This document shows positions 30,616-38,364 of a stretch of 64,000 nt of DNA, one piece after another. How positions within the stretch are numbered: position 1 is the stretch's first letter; each line of letters opens with the position of its first letter. The DNA comes from a virus, in IMG/VR virus record IMGVR_UViG_3300023171_000009, positions 1-64,000 of that record; one strand, written 5' to 3'. A program made the translations under genes and the position numbers. A model generated the notes under the pieces. It made no database searches, had not been told where the DNA came from, and worked only from the letters and a program-made list of their open reading frames with translations.

Positions 30616-30900
30616 TCAATTCTTAGGTAGAATAGCTTTTAAAGTTTCTATGCTGTAATCAGTAGCGTCTACTCCGTTAACTAAGACTTTAATTTCAACT
30701 AGTCCGGAATCAACAGCGTTCGATAAAGTTTTCCATTCATCATACCTAAAACTAAGGTTTTTATGGGTTTTCTTTAGTCTTGAAACAAGGGCGGCATCTT
30801 CGCACTTGCTTGCGGCATCTGCGCTAAGATACGTATGTTTAGCACTTTCACTTTTGCTCCAATGAAGCGCTAGCTTCAACAAATCTTGCAACGATTTCAC
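30616..30900 (-). CDS. hypothetical protein, 94 aa
   Basis: The likely start is a GTG within an R1 dyad (coding KSLQDLLKLALHWS) and overlaps the upstream TGA as GTGA. Helical N-terminal half and beta tail LVEIKVLVNGVDATDYSIET. Function unknown. Confidence 0.5.
   Translation of the reverse strand: MKSLQDLLKLALHWSKSESAKHTYLSADAASKCEDAALVSRLKKTHKNLSFRYDEWKTLSNAVDSGLVEIKVLVNGVDATDYSIETLKAILPKN
30887..30899 (-). repeat. R1 dyad, exact, joins stop and start
   Basis: GTGAAATCGTTGCA on minus: TGA ends the 71-aa gene and GTG can start the next. Confidence 0.9.
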
Positions 30901-31112
30901 TTTTTAGCAAAGTCTTCCGGCTTCAATTTCACATAATTAGTAAAATCGATACCGTAGTAATTCTTACGCCGCATATCCAAGTCAGCTTTGATTCCTGATT
31001 TCTTTTTGCGGCTTCTTTTCTTTGCAATCGTGATTTGAGGGCAGATGTAAATTGAAGCCTTGGGAGTTTTAGGCTCAATGTGGATATTAAACGGTTTTTT
31101 ACAAGTAGTCAT
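30897..31112 (-). CDS. hypothetical basic protein, 71 aa
   Basis: Begins MTTCKKPFNIHIEPKTPKAS; Lys/Arg-rich (IAKKRSRKKKSGIKADLDM) and ends LKPEDFAKK. Possibly nucleic-acid binding. A GC-rich hairpin lies just upstream and the stop is in an R1 dyad. Confidence 0.55.
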   Translation of the reverse strand: MTTCKKPFNIHIEPKTPKASIYICPQITIAKKRSRKKKSGIKADLDMRRKNYYGIDFTNYVKLKPEDFAKK

Positions 31113-31127
31113 ATGGTGGATTTAAAT

Positions 31128-31164
31128 GGCCTGCCCCTAAGTGGGTAAAGTTTAAGGGCAGGCC
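31128..31164. terminator. GC-rich hairpin between genes
   Basis: Stem GGCCTGCCC-x-TAA with TTA-x-GGGCAGGCC, 12 pairs around one mismatch, and an 11-base loop. The T-run on the minus strand is weak (CATTTAAAT), so terminator function is likely but not certain. Confidence 0.5.
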
Positions 31165-31205
31165 GGGTTTGTCTATCGGTGTTTTTCTTTGGTGCGGAGA
31201 GGGTG

Positions 31206-31499
31206 TTATTTAACCAGTGACAAATCATCAAGGATCTTGTCAAAAGCATTGTCAGGAAGCCCTTCCTGGCTGCCGGACAAACGACGACAAAGTTCTTCAG
31301 CCTTCTTTTGTGTTTCCTTTGGCAAGGATTGCGTCAGCTTGAAAAAAGCCTTCATCGTCTTTTCTTTGGATGTTAGCCCTACCGTTCCTTCCTTTGGATC
31401 GCCTCCTTCAGCAGGACGGGCGGGGGTTACAATGACTTCTGGTGTAGCTTCCGGATTTTGTGGATCGGGAAGAGTAGTTGTATTAGTTGCTTCACTCAT
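31206..31499 (-). CDS. hypothetical protein, 97 aa
   Basis: Begins MSEATNTTTLPDPQNPEATP and has a disordered Pro/Thr-rich N-terminus, then a helical part KETQKKAEELCRRLSGSQEG. Its promoter (TTGTCA-16-TATACT) ends 9 bases before the ATG, implying a very short leader. Function unknown. Confidence 0.6.
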   Translation of the reverse strand: MSEATNTTTLPDPQNPEATPEVIVTPARPAEGGDPKEGTVGLTSKEKTMKAFFKLTQSLPKETQKKAEELCRRLSGSQEGLPDNAFDKILDDLSLVK

Positions 31500-31507
31500 A
31501 GAATGTT

Positions 31508-31535
31508 AGTATAGCAGATTATTTTAATATGACAA
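31508..31535 (-). promoter_or_regulatory. sigma70-type promoter, near-leaderless
   Basis: Minus strand TTGTCA (31535-31530), 16 bases, TATACT (31513-31508), ATG at 31499. The -35 overlaps CCGTCCTTG of the R2 motif family. Confidence 0.65.
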
Positions 31536-31545
31536 GGACGGCTGT

Positions 31546-31830
31546 TTACTTACGTGTTTCTTTTTTAGGTTCTGTTGGTTTGATGGCTTCCGCAAACGCT
31601 TGATATAAGGCGTAAGGTGAGTAATCCGTGCCGATAACCTGACCACCTTCCAATAAGATACTCGTTTCATAAAGATTATCGACACTCTTTGGATTACTGA
31701 CGAAGCCAATAATTCGCTTTGCATCCACTATGTGAACATCCTGAAGATCGTGTTTTTTAGGGTCGATCTTGAATTCAGCCACATTAATAATGATAGGCTC
31801 TTTTGGTATTAGGTATAGTGCTAGAAACAT
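31546..31830 (-). CDS. hypothetical protein, 94 aa
   Basis: Begins MFLALYLIPKEPIIINVAEF; beta-rich with VIGTDYSPYALYQAFAEAIK at the end. An R1 dyad sits 2 bases upstream of its ATG. No family recognised. Confidence 0.55.
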   Translation of the reverse strand: MFLALYLIPKEPIIINVAEFKIDPKKHDLQDVHIVDAKRIIGFVSNPKSVDNLYETSILLEGGQVIGTDYSPYALYQAFAEAIKPTEPKKETRK

Positions 31831-31832
31831 AG

Positions 31833-31845
31833 TGAAATCGTTGCA
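31833..31845 (+). repeat. R1 dyad, exact, before a start
   Basis: Coding strand TGCAACGATTTCA ends 2 bases before the ATG at 31830. Confidence 0.9.
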
Positions 31846-31886
31846 AAGTTTGAACTATACGTCGCTAAGTAAAAAGCCGTGGTAAA

Positions 31887-32168
31887 TTACTTATAGTAAG
31901 TATATTTGCTAAAATAGTCTAAATTGATTGTTATAGCCCTTGCGGCTGCCAATTTAAGCTCATAGGCTTTAAAATCGTAGTCCTTTATTGAGAATTCACG
32001 AATTGGGTCAAGTATTTTTCCTGTATCGACTAATTCTCTAAGTCGCTCTTTAGTAACAAACCAAATCCTAGATTTATCAAATTGTTCAAGAAGACGTGTA
32101 GTGCTTAATGAAAAGTGATCTGGATATCCTTTATGACAAGGGCGGTCGCTAAAACTTACTTCTTTCAT
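31887..32168 (-). CDS. hypothetical protein, 93 aa
   Basis: Begins MKEVSFSDRPCHKGYPDHFS and ends DYFSKYTYYK, with KERLRELVDTGKILDPIREF. Its start overlaps the stop of a 39-aa upstream gene as ATGA. No family recognised. Confidence 0.55.
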   Translation of the reverse strand: MKEVSFSDRPCHKGYPDHFSLSTTRLLEQFDKSRIWFVTKERLRELVDTGKILDPIREFSIKDYDFKAYELKLAAARAITINLDYFSKYTYYK

Positions 32169-32284
32169 GGCTTATAGACTTCAATTCCGTCCCTTGTGAA
32201 GTAATAACCAACTTGCGGACCTTTTTTATACCTGCGTGCCGTTAGGTTCAGGACTTTTTTCAAAATTAGAATTAGGTATTTCAT
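32165..32284 (-). CDS. small basic protein, 39 aa
   Basis: ATG at 32284 (MKYLILILKKVLNLTARRYK) to TGA at 32165. Its start overlaps the upstream TGA and its stop overlaps the downstream ATG, both as ATGA, which is strong positional support for translation. Amphipathic, Lys/Arg-rich; may be membrane-associated. Confidence 0.6.
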   Translation of the reverse strand: MKYLILILKKVLNLTARRYKKGPQVGYYFTRDGIEVYKP

Positions 32285-32790
32285 GTAGTTAGTTCTATGT
32301 GGTTTGGATAGTAGTAAACGGTGTTAAAGCGCTCTATTTTTTGTATCTCACAATTAGACACTAGGATTTCCAATCCTTTAAAAACTTTAGCCTGTGCATT
32401 AATAATGCCCGTAGTGTAACTGATTATTTTTTGAGCTACGTCCAAGTGTGTGATACCTCTTGGAGAATTAGCAACCACGTAAAAACACAAGCCATCTAAA
32501 CTAACCATGCGTTCCGATAACCCACTAAAAAAGTCTTCTATTTCATAACTGGCTAAAAAAGACGCGTCACTATTTATTTTCAAGCTGCGCTCTGGAGTAT
32601 GTCCGGACGGTTTCTTTACGTTAGGACGGCACTTTTTAGCTGCCGATTTGGCTTCTTTAAGCTGTTCCTCTATTCTAGCTAATCCTGTCAGGTAATCAGC
32701 TTTTTGAGTTTTATTTTTCCATTTAATGACAACACCAGTTGTGTTTTTCAAAATGGCTTTTGCTTGTCGTTCCGAAAGTTCGATTTGCAT
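32281..32790 (-). CDS. hypothetical protein, 169 aa
   Basis: Begins MQIELSERQAKAILKNTTGV. Helical Lys-rich N-terminal third, then a domain with YEIEDFFSGLSERMVSLDGL and LCFYVVANSPRGITHLDVAQ. No family recognised. Sits in the middle of a run of ATGA-coupled small genes. Confidence 0.55.
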   Translation of the reverse strand: MQIELSERQAKAILKNTTGVVIKWKNKTQKADYLTGLARIEEQLKEAKSAAKKCRPNVKKPSGHTPERSLKINSDASFLASYEIEDFFSGLSERMVSLDGLCFYVVANSPRGITHLDVAQKIISYTTGIINAQAKVFKGLEILVSNCEIQKIERFNTVYYYPNHIELTT

Positions 32791-32791
32791 T

Positions 32792-33067
32792 TTAGTTGGA
32801 AGATTGTTTGAGAGTTAATTCAACCGCTACCGCTAAATTTATCATTCTTGCCGCGTCGGGCTGCGTAAGCTTTTTAGAAGCTTCTTCACTATCGTTCACC
32901 AATATAGCGTATTCAATAAAGCTTAATCCAGAAACTTTTACACCCTCATAAAAACTAGAGGATAACGACTGAACTGCGTCAGCCCATTTTTCACGGCCTA
33001 AAGTATCTATGGTATATTGCCTACACTCTAACAATTTAGCATGGATCATATTTTGAAAAAGTTGCAA
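32792..33067 (-). CDS. hypothetical helical protein, 91 aa
   Basis: Begins MQLFQNMIHAKLLECRQYTI and is largely helical (MINLAVAVELTLKQSSN at the end). An R1-like dyad (TGAAA-AAG-TTGCA) spans the start region. No family recognised. Confidence 0.55.
   Translation of the reverse strand: MQLFQNMIHAKLLECRQYTIDTLGREKWADAVQSLSSSFYEGVKVSGLSFIEYAILVNDSEEASKKLTQPDAARMINLAVAVELTLKQSSN
33054..33066 (+). repeat. R1 dyad, half-sites intact, divergent spacer
   Basis: TGAAAAAGTTGCA on plus, at the 5' end of the 91-aa gene. Confidence 0.6.
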
Positions 33068-33068
33068 A

Positions 33069-33356
33069 TTAGAGTCTGAACCTTTTTATCGTTCTATTTT
33101 CTTCTTTCTCCTTACGTTTAAGAAGCTTAGCGCGGGCTTCAGCTATCATTTGTTTACGTTTTTCCAGTGGATCAATTTTCTCTTTTAAAGGGCCGTTACT
33201 TTCTTTTAACGAAGCTATCGGAACTTTCCATCCGTTAAATAATACAACTATTTCAATAGTTTTTCCTTCATTATCAATATCAAGGAAGGAGCGTTTGACG
33301 GGATATCTTCCCCCCGCAAAAGTAACAATATCTCCTTCTGAATACTTAGTTTTCAC
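33069..33356 (-). CDS. small beta-rich basic protein, 95 aa
   Basis: Begins MKTKYSEGDIVTFAGGRYPV, an SH3-like start (GDIVTFAGGRYPVKRSF), followed by EIVVLFNGWKVPIASL and a Lys/Arg-rich helix ending RTIKRFRL. It may bind nucleic acid; no family assigned. Confidence 0.55.
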   Translation of the reverse strand: MKTKYSEGDIVTFAGGRYPVKRSFLDIDNEGKTIEIVVLFNGWKVPIASLKESNGPLKEKIDPLEKRKQMIAEARAKLLKRKEKEENRTIKRFRL

Positions 33357-33817
33357 AAACTCTTGAACTTTGCTTGATAGTTAGGAGTCCCCGGAACTGT
33401 TGCTTGAGCCGCAAAAACAGGGCCTAAATTATTCTCTACCGCACTAATAGAAGTTGTGAAAACTCCGGAATCATAAAGTTTTTTTAACGATAGTCCGGAT
33501 ACTTGTAGCAACCGCTCAATGTCGATAATCTGACGGCTAGAGTTTTCATAAGTCACCAAGACTTTCTTTTTCTGCCCGTCTACCATTCCAGAAACTTCAA
33601 ATGTATCTATGCCATTTTCAGACATAAACTCACTCACCATAGCCCGTTGTTTGTTATAGGCGTTTAAAGCCCGAGATTGAAGAATCCTGTTATTTTCTCC
33701 TTCCAACGCGGCTTTTACAATGTTTTCCGGTATTGCTTTTTTACTAGCAGCTTTTTTTGCAATCGTTGCAACTGCCTTTAAAGGCTGACTTTTAACAGCA
33801 GGTCTATGAATTTTCAT
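33353..33817 (-). CDS. hypothetical protein, 154 aa
   Basis: Begins MKIHRPAVKSQPLKAVATIA and has an Ala/Lys-rich N-terminus in which a perfectly palindromic R1-type site is translated. The body includes NAYNKQRAMVSEFMSENGID and VEGMVDGQ-like turns. No family recognised. Confidence 0.5.
   Translation of the reverse strand: MKIHRPAVKSQPLKAVATIAKKAASKKAIPENIVKAALEGENNRILQSRALNAYNKQRAMVSEFMSENGIDTFEVSGMVDGQKKKVLVTYENSSRQIIDIERLLQVSGLSLKKLYDSGVFTTSISAVENNLGPVFAAQATVPGTPNYQAKFKSL
33768..33780. repeat. R1-type perfect palindrome
   Basis: TGCAATCGTTGCA: both half-sites are TGCAA with a 3-base spacer. Inside the N-terminal coding region of the 154-aa gene. Confidence 0.7.
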
Positions 33818-33854
33818 TGGTAAAGAAATTTAACTGGTTTACTTAAATTGTCAA

Positions 33855-34151
33855 TCAATCAAGTGTGCGGAAGTCAGTTATTTTTCCGGCTTTGATTCCC
33901 CGTAGTAACATTTCATCCCAAGACATCGTTTTAAGATGTCTTAACTGTTCGGATTCTTCAAGTGAAGACAGATACTCGAAAAGCTCATCGCGAGCTTGTG
34001 ACGCGTGTTCGGCTAGTTTTTTGACAAAGTGTAAAAAAGCGGCTTTTTTTGCACCTTCAGTGATCTTACTGGTAGAGGGGGCGCATAAAATAGGCTCTAC
34101 CCGCAAGGTTGATTGCTCTGGCCCATTTTTTTTGTTAATTTTTAATTTCAT
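33855..34151 (-). CDS. hypothetical protein, 98 aa, tagged N-terminus
   Basis: Begins MKLKINKKNGPEQSTLRVEP (MKLK-type tag) and then a helical domain AAFLHFVKKLAEHASQARDE and SWDEMLLRGIKAGKITDF. Function unknown. Confidence 0.55.
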   Translation of the reverse strand: MKLKINKKNGPEQSTLRVEPILCAPSTSKITEGAKKAAFLHFVKKLAEHASQARDELFEYLSSLEESEQLRHLKTMSWDEMLLRGIKAGKITDFRTLD

Positions 34152-34154
34152 AAA

Positions 34155-34388
34155 TTAATTATACCTTGTCTTATCAGATATGCGATTCCATCGGGCAAAA
34201 GTCCTACAATGTGCTTTCCAGCGCCTGTTACGCTTAGCGGATCTAGGTGGATGGTCGCTGCCTGTGTGACACCATGTCCAATTTCTATTATGGCAAATAG
34301 CTTTTGCCCTAGCTAAAGCAGCGGATGCTTTACCTACTTCGCGGTGAAACTTCATGTAATTAAAATTATCAAAGGTATCTATACTCAT
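34155..34388 (-). CDS. hypothetical basic protein, 77 aa
   Basis: Begins MSIDTFDNFNYMKFHREVGK; the second half is Arg/His/Trp-rich (WTWCHTGSDHPPRSAKRNRR). Preceded by a TTGC-N17 promoter module and the ATCCTTCCAAACAAA leader. Function unknown; nucleic-acid binding is possible. Confidence 0.55.
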   Translation of the reverse strand: MSIDTFDNFNYMKFHREVGKASAALARAKAICHNRNWTWCHTGSDHPPRSAKRNRRWKAHCRTFARWNRISDKTRYN

Positions 34389-34426
34389 TTTGTTTGGAAG
34401 GATTGCGGTTTTCCTCTCAGTGTAAA

Positions 34427-34455
34427 CACAATGGACGTAAAAAATAGGAACGCAA
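34427..34455 (-). promoter_or_regulatory. phage promoter module (TTGC-N17 class)
   Basis: Minus strand TTGCGT (34455-34450), 17 bases, ATTGTG (34432-34427). R1 dyad upstream, leader ATCCTTCCAAACAAA downstream, ATG at 34388. Confidence 0.55.
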
Positions 34456-34484
34456 GTGATTTTTCTTCAATTTCTTTAAAAAAA

Positions 34485-34497
34485 TGAAATCATTGCA
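34485..34497 (+). repeat. R1 dyad, spacer variant, upstream of promoter module
   Basis: TGAAATCATTGCA on plus, between the 246-aa gene and the promoter module. Confidence 0.8.
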
Positions 34498-34501
34498 ACT
34501 T

Positions 34502-35242
34502 TTATTCCGGCTCCACGTCAATTGTTCGCCCCGTAGCTTGTCGTGACCGGTTTTCTTGAATTTGCTGAACCCTGTCCCCGATTGACGCAAGCATTTCAAG
34601 TGTTGCGTTTTGATCATTCATCCTATTCATGACTAAAGAATTAGGTTTAACCTCGTTAATCGATTCGATTTCTTTAGGGGTTAGTCCGTAAAGCACCATT
34701 TTTTTGTCGAAAAGGTCTAAAAGATTTTTTGCAACAAGCTGCCTTATTTTTGCCTCTCCTCTTGTATTTAGCTTGCTAAAGTCATCATATAACATAGTTT
34801 CAAGGAACGACAACTTTCCAAGCATTAACCCACGTGCTTGTTTAACGTTAGAGACTCCCCCCGCAACCTCCATGCGTAGCATACATTCGGCTAACAAAGA
34901 TTTAGCCTCTGTATTAGATAATCCGTATACGAAAGATATTTCAGCAGTAGAAGTTACTCCTTGCATTGCTAATAAATCGATACCTTGAATCAATTGTTCT
35001 TTTTTGGTTGCGGGATCGTCGCTAAAGTCTGTTAAAGCTTTAACAAGGGTTTTTCTATCAGACAAACAAACTTCTGTTGTAGTTGCCTGATATATATCCA
35101 TTCCGGGGAGGTTAGCCTCATTCTCAAGGACGGGGAATTCTGGAATTTGTCCAGGCTCGGGCGGACCTATAGGAACATTAGCCGGAACTTGCCTAATAAC
35201 TGTTGCGGCCCTGCGAATGGAGTTGCGGCGAGTAAGCTTCAT
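34502..35242 (-). CDS. hypothetical protein, 246 aa, terminase-small-subunit-like helical protein
   Basis: Start MKLTRRNSIRRAATVIRQVP at 35242, just after an R1 dyad; the longer frame reads through the repeat. A proline-rich linker precedes a helical domain with IDLLAMQGVTSTAEISFVYG and LSNTEAKSLLAECMLRMEVA, then LVAKNLLDLFDKKMVLYGLT. The size and helical layout would suit a small terminase or other DNA-recognition protein, but this is only a guess. Confidence 0.45.
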   Translation of the reverse strand: MKLTRRNSIRRAATVIRQVPANVPIGPPEPGQIPEFPVLENEANLPGMDIYQATTTEVCLSDRKTLVKALTDFSDDPATKKEQLIQGIDLLAMQGVTSTAEISFVYGLSNTEAKSLLAECMLRMEVAGGVSNVKQARGLMLGKLSFLETMLYDDFSKLNTRGEAKIRQLVAKNLLDLFDKKMVLYGLTPKEIESINEVKPNSLVMNRMNDQNATLEMLASIGDRVQQIQENRSRQATGRTIDVEPE

Positions 35243-35246
35243 AAAG

Positions 35247-35259
35247 TGAAATCGTTGCA
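35247..35259 (+). repeat. R1 dyad, exact, before a start
   Basis: Coding strand TGCAACGATTTCA lies 4 bases before the ATG at 35242 and directly after a terminator. Confidence 0.9.
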
Positions 35260-35294
35260 CAAAAACCGCCGCCTCCAATCACGGAAAGCGGCGG
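35260..35294 (-). terminator. intrinsic terminator after the AK-rich gene
   Basis: Minus strand CCGCCGC (35294-35288) and GCGGCGG (35272-35266), 7-bp stem extended by flanking pairs, then TTTTTG. Followed at once by an R1 dyad and the next start. Confidence 0.8.
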
Positions 35295-35327
35295 TTAATG
35301 AGTTAGGGGTAACTTTTAAACTACCGC

Positions 35328-36542
35328 TTATTTTGCTTTTGCAGCCACTTTTTTAGCGGCTCCGGGGCGGGTAGCAGTAGCAGCCTTAGCTACAGGCTTG
35401 GTTCCGGCTTCAGAAGAACTAACAGCCAAGAAGGTATCAACAATTTTGAGCCAGATTTTACCATCCTTGTTAGGGGTTTCATCGGTAATACCTTCCTGTT
35501 CCTTCACCAAAGCAACAGCGCGGTTGACTAGCGCCTCTTCATCCGGCCCCATGGCAAAAAAGCTGAACTTTGTGCGAGCTTCGCGCGGTGAGTTTGTCGC
35601 GGTAGCGGCAGCTTCCCCATCCTCGGTTTCTTCCGCCACGCTGATATATTCCTTTTCCCGGATTTCGTCCTGAATATCGGCAACAGTATGCTTGGTATTT
35701 TTGGAGAATTCCACCAAAGGAGCGATGTAATCTGTTAGCTCCTTGACCTTCATTCCCTTACTAGCAAGCACAACGCGGGCAAGTTCCTTAGCTTTTGGCC
35801 AACCAAGAGATAGGATTTCAGGGAACGCCTTAAGCAGAGGCTTAAGGTTCTGGACGATTTGCACCCAATACTGCGCGGTCCGGTATTTGATCCCAAGTTC
35901 TTGATCCACGAAAGCGGCGAATCCGCCTTTTTCGGCATACAGGGGAGCGCCGTTTTCGTCCAGAATAGAAGTATAGGATTTGTTAGCTTTGATAGCGACA
36001 AGAGCTAAACCGATATCAAAATAGGTTTCGTTGGAACGATCCGCCAGCACGCGAACGGCTGCGATAATGTCGCCGCCCTGCTCGCTAATCAGGCCGTCAA
36101 GAGTCGGGGACAAAACAAGAGCTTTCCCTTTTCCCTTGACCTTTCCTTTTCCCTTGCCTTTAGCCTTGGCTTTAGGTGTAGTAGTGGCTTCTCCTTCAGC
36201 GGCTTCCTCCGACGCTTCAACTTCGCCAGCGCCTTCTTCATCTTCCTCAGACGCGTAAGTTTCATTGAGGTAAGCTTGCTGCTCTTCGTTAGGCTCGACA
36301 AGCTCGTCGTGACTAGCACAACCGATGCGGGCACCATCTTCGTTATCCTCAAGAGCGGAAACGTCGTAAAACTGAACGCCGTCAATTTCGTCAGAAAGTC
36401 CTGTAATAGTAACATATTCGCCAGCCTTAAGAGGCTCCGGAATCTCGCCCTCCAGAACCATCACGTCGTCGACTTCATAGAGCACGATTTCAGGTTCTGA
36501 TTTTTTTGGTGCGGGACGGGACGGGGTTTTTTTAGCAGCCAT
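35328..36542 (-). CDS. AK-rich DUF3102-like protein, 404 aa
   Basis: Basic N- and C-termini (MAAKKTPSRPAPKKSEPEIV; RPGAAKKVAAKAK) and a central histone-H1-like stretch (KAKAKGKGKGKVKGKGKAL) flank two domains: an acidic beta-rich region at about 20-95, and at 160-300 a helical region (YFDIGLALVAIKANKSYTSI, FAAFVDQELGIKYRTAQYWV) similar to DUF3102-type phage and plasmid proteins. The gene is more GC-rich than its neighbours. A DNA-binding or nucleoid-like role is inferred. Confidence 0.6.
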   Translation of the reverse strand: MAAKKTPSRPAPKKSEPEIVLYEVDDVMVLEGEIPEPLKAGEYVTITGLSDEIDGVQFYDVSALEDNEDGARIGCASHDELVEPNEEQQAYLNETYASEEDEEGAGEVEASEEAAEGEATTTPKAKAKGKGKGKVKGKGKALVLSPTLDGLISEQGGDIIAAVRVLADRSNETYFDIGLALVAIKANKSYTSILDENGAPLYAEKGGFAAFVDQELGIKYRTAQYWVQIVQNLKPLLKAFPEILSLGWPKAKELARVVLASKGMKVKELTDYIAPLVEFSKNTKHTVADIQDEIREKEYISVAEETEDGEAAATATNSPREARTKFSFFAMGPDEEALVNRAVALVKEQEGITDETPNKDGKIWLKIVDTFLAVSSSEAGTKPVAKAATATRPGAAKKVAAKAK

Positions 36543-36607
36543 GATGTTTTTGATTTGGGTTGGTTAGTTTATGTTATTGAATTTTAGCGCCTTTTCTGGC
36601 GACGGAT

Positions 36608-36636
36608 TAGATTACTTTATTCAAGGAGGATTGCAA
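36608..36636 (-). promoter_or_regulatory. candidate TTGC-class promoter of the AK-rich gene
   Basis: Minus strand TTGCAA (36636-36631), 17 bases, AATCTA (TAATCT with 16). An R1 variant lies about 20 bases upstream. Leader to the ATG at 36542 is about 60 bases. Confidence 0.4.
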
Positions 36637-36655
36637 GTCGTTTTATTCCCAAAGG

Positions 36656-36668
36656 TGAAATCATTGCA
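36656..36668 (+). repeat. R1 dyad, spacer variant, upstream of promoter
   Basis: TGAAATCATTGCA on plus. Confidence 0.8.
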
Positions 36669-36705
36669 ATATGTTAAATGTTATAAATAGGGTATTGACA
36701 TATAC

Positions 36706-36864
36706 CTATCTGACAATAATCGACTTTGTAAAATGCCCGCGAATTCTCAATAAATACGCGTCCGCGTTAAAGGGTATCCGTCGCCATTTACCTTTCAGCT
36801 TCCCATATTGACAAAAATATAGATTTAGTTTCCTTACCGGTTTGGGCTTAAGTCTAATTTTCAT
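36706..36864 (-). CDS. small basic protein, 52 aa, tagged N-terminus
   Basis: ATG at 36864 (MKIRLKPKPVRKLNLYFCQY) to TAG at 36706. Very Lys/Arg-rich, beginning with a version of the MKLKLKKP tag. It fills most of the 356-base gap between the RuvC gene and the AK-rich gene. Possibly nucleic-acid binding. Confidence 0.5.
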   Translation of the reverse strand: MKIRLKPKPVRKLNLYFCQYGKLKGKWRRIPFNADAYLLRIRGHFTKSIIVR

Positions 36865-36898
36865 GTAAATCGGACAAATCCGCCAGATTTGAAATAAA

Positions 36899-37504
36899 TC
36901 AAGTCGATTTTTGCAACGATTTCACTTTTTTGGGTTTATTTGGCTTTATCAGGCAATTTTTTACAGTTTCTATCTGAAAAAGTTGAAATTTTGGCGTCAA
37001 GCCTGCGGATAACATGCTCCAAACTCTTGTCATTTGTGCCAAAATAAATGCATCCGCTAAATCATTGTCCTCCGTGTCATACCCAAACCAGTGTTTTACG
37101 TTTAACATAACCTCATCTTTATCCGCGTTTCCTATTCCTACAAAACTTTTGACGGCAGTAGGGGGAGCCTCAAAGTAATTACCTAGCTTTTCGTATAACT
37201 CCATTCGAACAATCCCACCGATTTCAGCCATTTGCAGCTTTCTGGAGCCTAACGCTCTAATAGCGTAACCTTCAACTCCAGCATAATTAATTCCCGGTAA
37301 CATTTCTCTCACTGCATCGCGAATATATTGCCACCTTAAAGTGCCTTCCAGCCTATTTTTACCTTTACCCGGAATAACCACACGTTCAGTTATTTTAGGG
37401 CTTTTGCTTGATAAATCCGTGCTAGGAACTTCTAAGACTATTAGGCCAGTGCGGTTCAAGGAAAGGTCAATCCCCAAATATTTGATAGGTTTGGAAAGCT
37501 TCAT
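36899..37504 (-). CDS. ruvC: RuvC-like Holliday junction resolvase
   Basis: 201 aa from MKLSKPIKYLGIDLSLNRTG; the start overlaps the upstream TGA as ATGA. RNase H-fold RuvC motifs are visible: YLGIDLSLNRTGLIVLE with the first Asp, GVEGYAIRALGSRKLQMAEI with Glu, and YDTEDNDLADAFILAQM with the final Asp pair. RuvC resolves four-way junctions before packaging. The C-terminus VKSLQKST is coded by an R1 dyad. Confidence 0.85.
   Translation of the reverse strand: MKLSKPIKYLGIDLSLNRTGLIVLEVPSTDLSSKSPKITERVVIPGKGKNRLEGTLRWQYIRDAVREMLPGINYAGVEGYAIRALGSRKLQMAEIGGIVRMELYEKLGNYFEAPPTAVKSFVGIGNADKDEVMLNVKHWFGYDTEDNDLADAFILAQMTRVWSMLSAGLTPKFQLFQIETVKNCLIKPNKPKKVKSLQKST
36912..36924 (-). repeat. R1 dyad, exact
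   Basis: TGCAACGATTTCACTTTTT on plus; in frame as KSLQ at the RuvC C-terminus. Confidence 0.9.
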
Positions 37505-38364
37505 GGCGGTAAAGTGAAACATCCTTGGCATTGATCGCAACCTTTTGCACGGGACGACTCGTTAGTATTACAAATTCTTGTTGGAAGTTTAGAAGTATCA
37601 AAAACGGATGCAGCCTGTCGTTTTAAAGAATCAGCCAAGGTGCGATAAATTGAGTCTTTACTTAAATCCAATTCAAAATATTTATACGGAGAATTGAACC
37701 TGTATTCTTTCCTTGCATAAATATTCAAACCATAATCAGCCACGGGAAAAGGCAATTTATCATCAGGTAATAATACTCCATAAAGTGCTAATTGCGTAGC
37801 ATGACTACCTATCGCCTTTTTTAAAGATGAAAATCCTTTATTAGTCTTGTTGCCTGAATCACTATCAGTAATTGATTTAATCTCAATTGGAACAATGATC
37901 CCGTTTTCTACGATGGCAAAATCCATGCTTCCTGTTATTCTCCATGTCCAGTTTTCAATAACATATTCTGAATAATTGTTGAATGGAGTATCACAACACG
38001 CGGAAATCATTCCGGGTTTATAAACGTTATCGTAGTAACTTTTGCCACATCGGCAACGCCATCGACCAAAACAATTTTCAGGGCCGTAGCCGTCTATCAA
38101 GGAGCGTCTAATGTGTCGTTCAACTTCACGGCCAATTGCCCATACTAGCCTGTCCGCGCCAGTGGGTTTCCATGTTCTAGCTCCATGTTGCAGGTATTTT
38201 AGAGATAGAGCATAAGCGCGGGCGCACCAGTCAACTAATGTGCTAACATGGACAAGGTCAGGGTTAGTGCGTATTTCCTCCGGAGCCGAATCTTGCGCCC
38301 ACAAAACATTACCAATATCGCGCCTTAGATTTAAAGCGTTTTCTAGGTTAGACGATAAGCTCAT
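37501..38364 (-). CDS. Cas4/RecB-like PD-(D/E)XK nuclease
   Basis: 287 aa. The catalytic core is SMDFAIVENGIIVPIEIKSI (D ... E-x-K) near residues 135-155, with an upstream ALSLKYLQHGARTWKPTGAD. Cysteines in CRCGKSYYDNVYKPGMISAC and at the C-terminus CDQCQGC may bind a metal or Fe-S cluster as in Cas4-type exonucleases. Likely acts with the recombinase in DNA-end processing. It overlaps the Hjc-like gene by 17 bases. Confidence 0.7.
   Translation of the reverse strand: MSLSSNLENALNLRRDIGNVLWAQDSAPEEIRTNPDLVHVSTLVDWCARAYALSLKYLQHGARTWKPTGADRLVWAIGREVERHIRRSLIDGYGPENCFGRWRCRCGKSYYDNVYKPGMISACCDTPFNNYSEYVIENWTWRITGSMDFAIVENGIIVPIEIKSITDSDSGNKTNKGFSSLKKAIGSHATQLALYGVLLPDDKLPFPVADYGLNIYARKEYRFNSPYKYFELDLSKDSIYRTLADSLKRQAASVFDTSKLPTRICNTNESSRAKGCDQCQGCFTLPP

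Noticed and set aside
34417-34617. 66-codon minus frame across the R1 dyad and promoter at 34427-34497
   Set aside because: It covers a regulatory gap and overlaps the 246-aa gene in another frame.
36661-36720. TTGACA-16-TAATCG on plus as a promoter
   Set aside because: No plus-strand gene follows and the -10 is poor.
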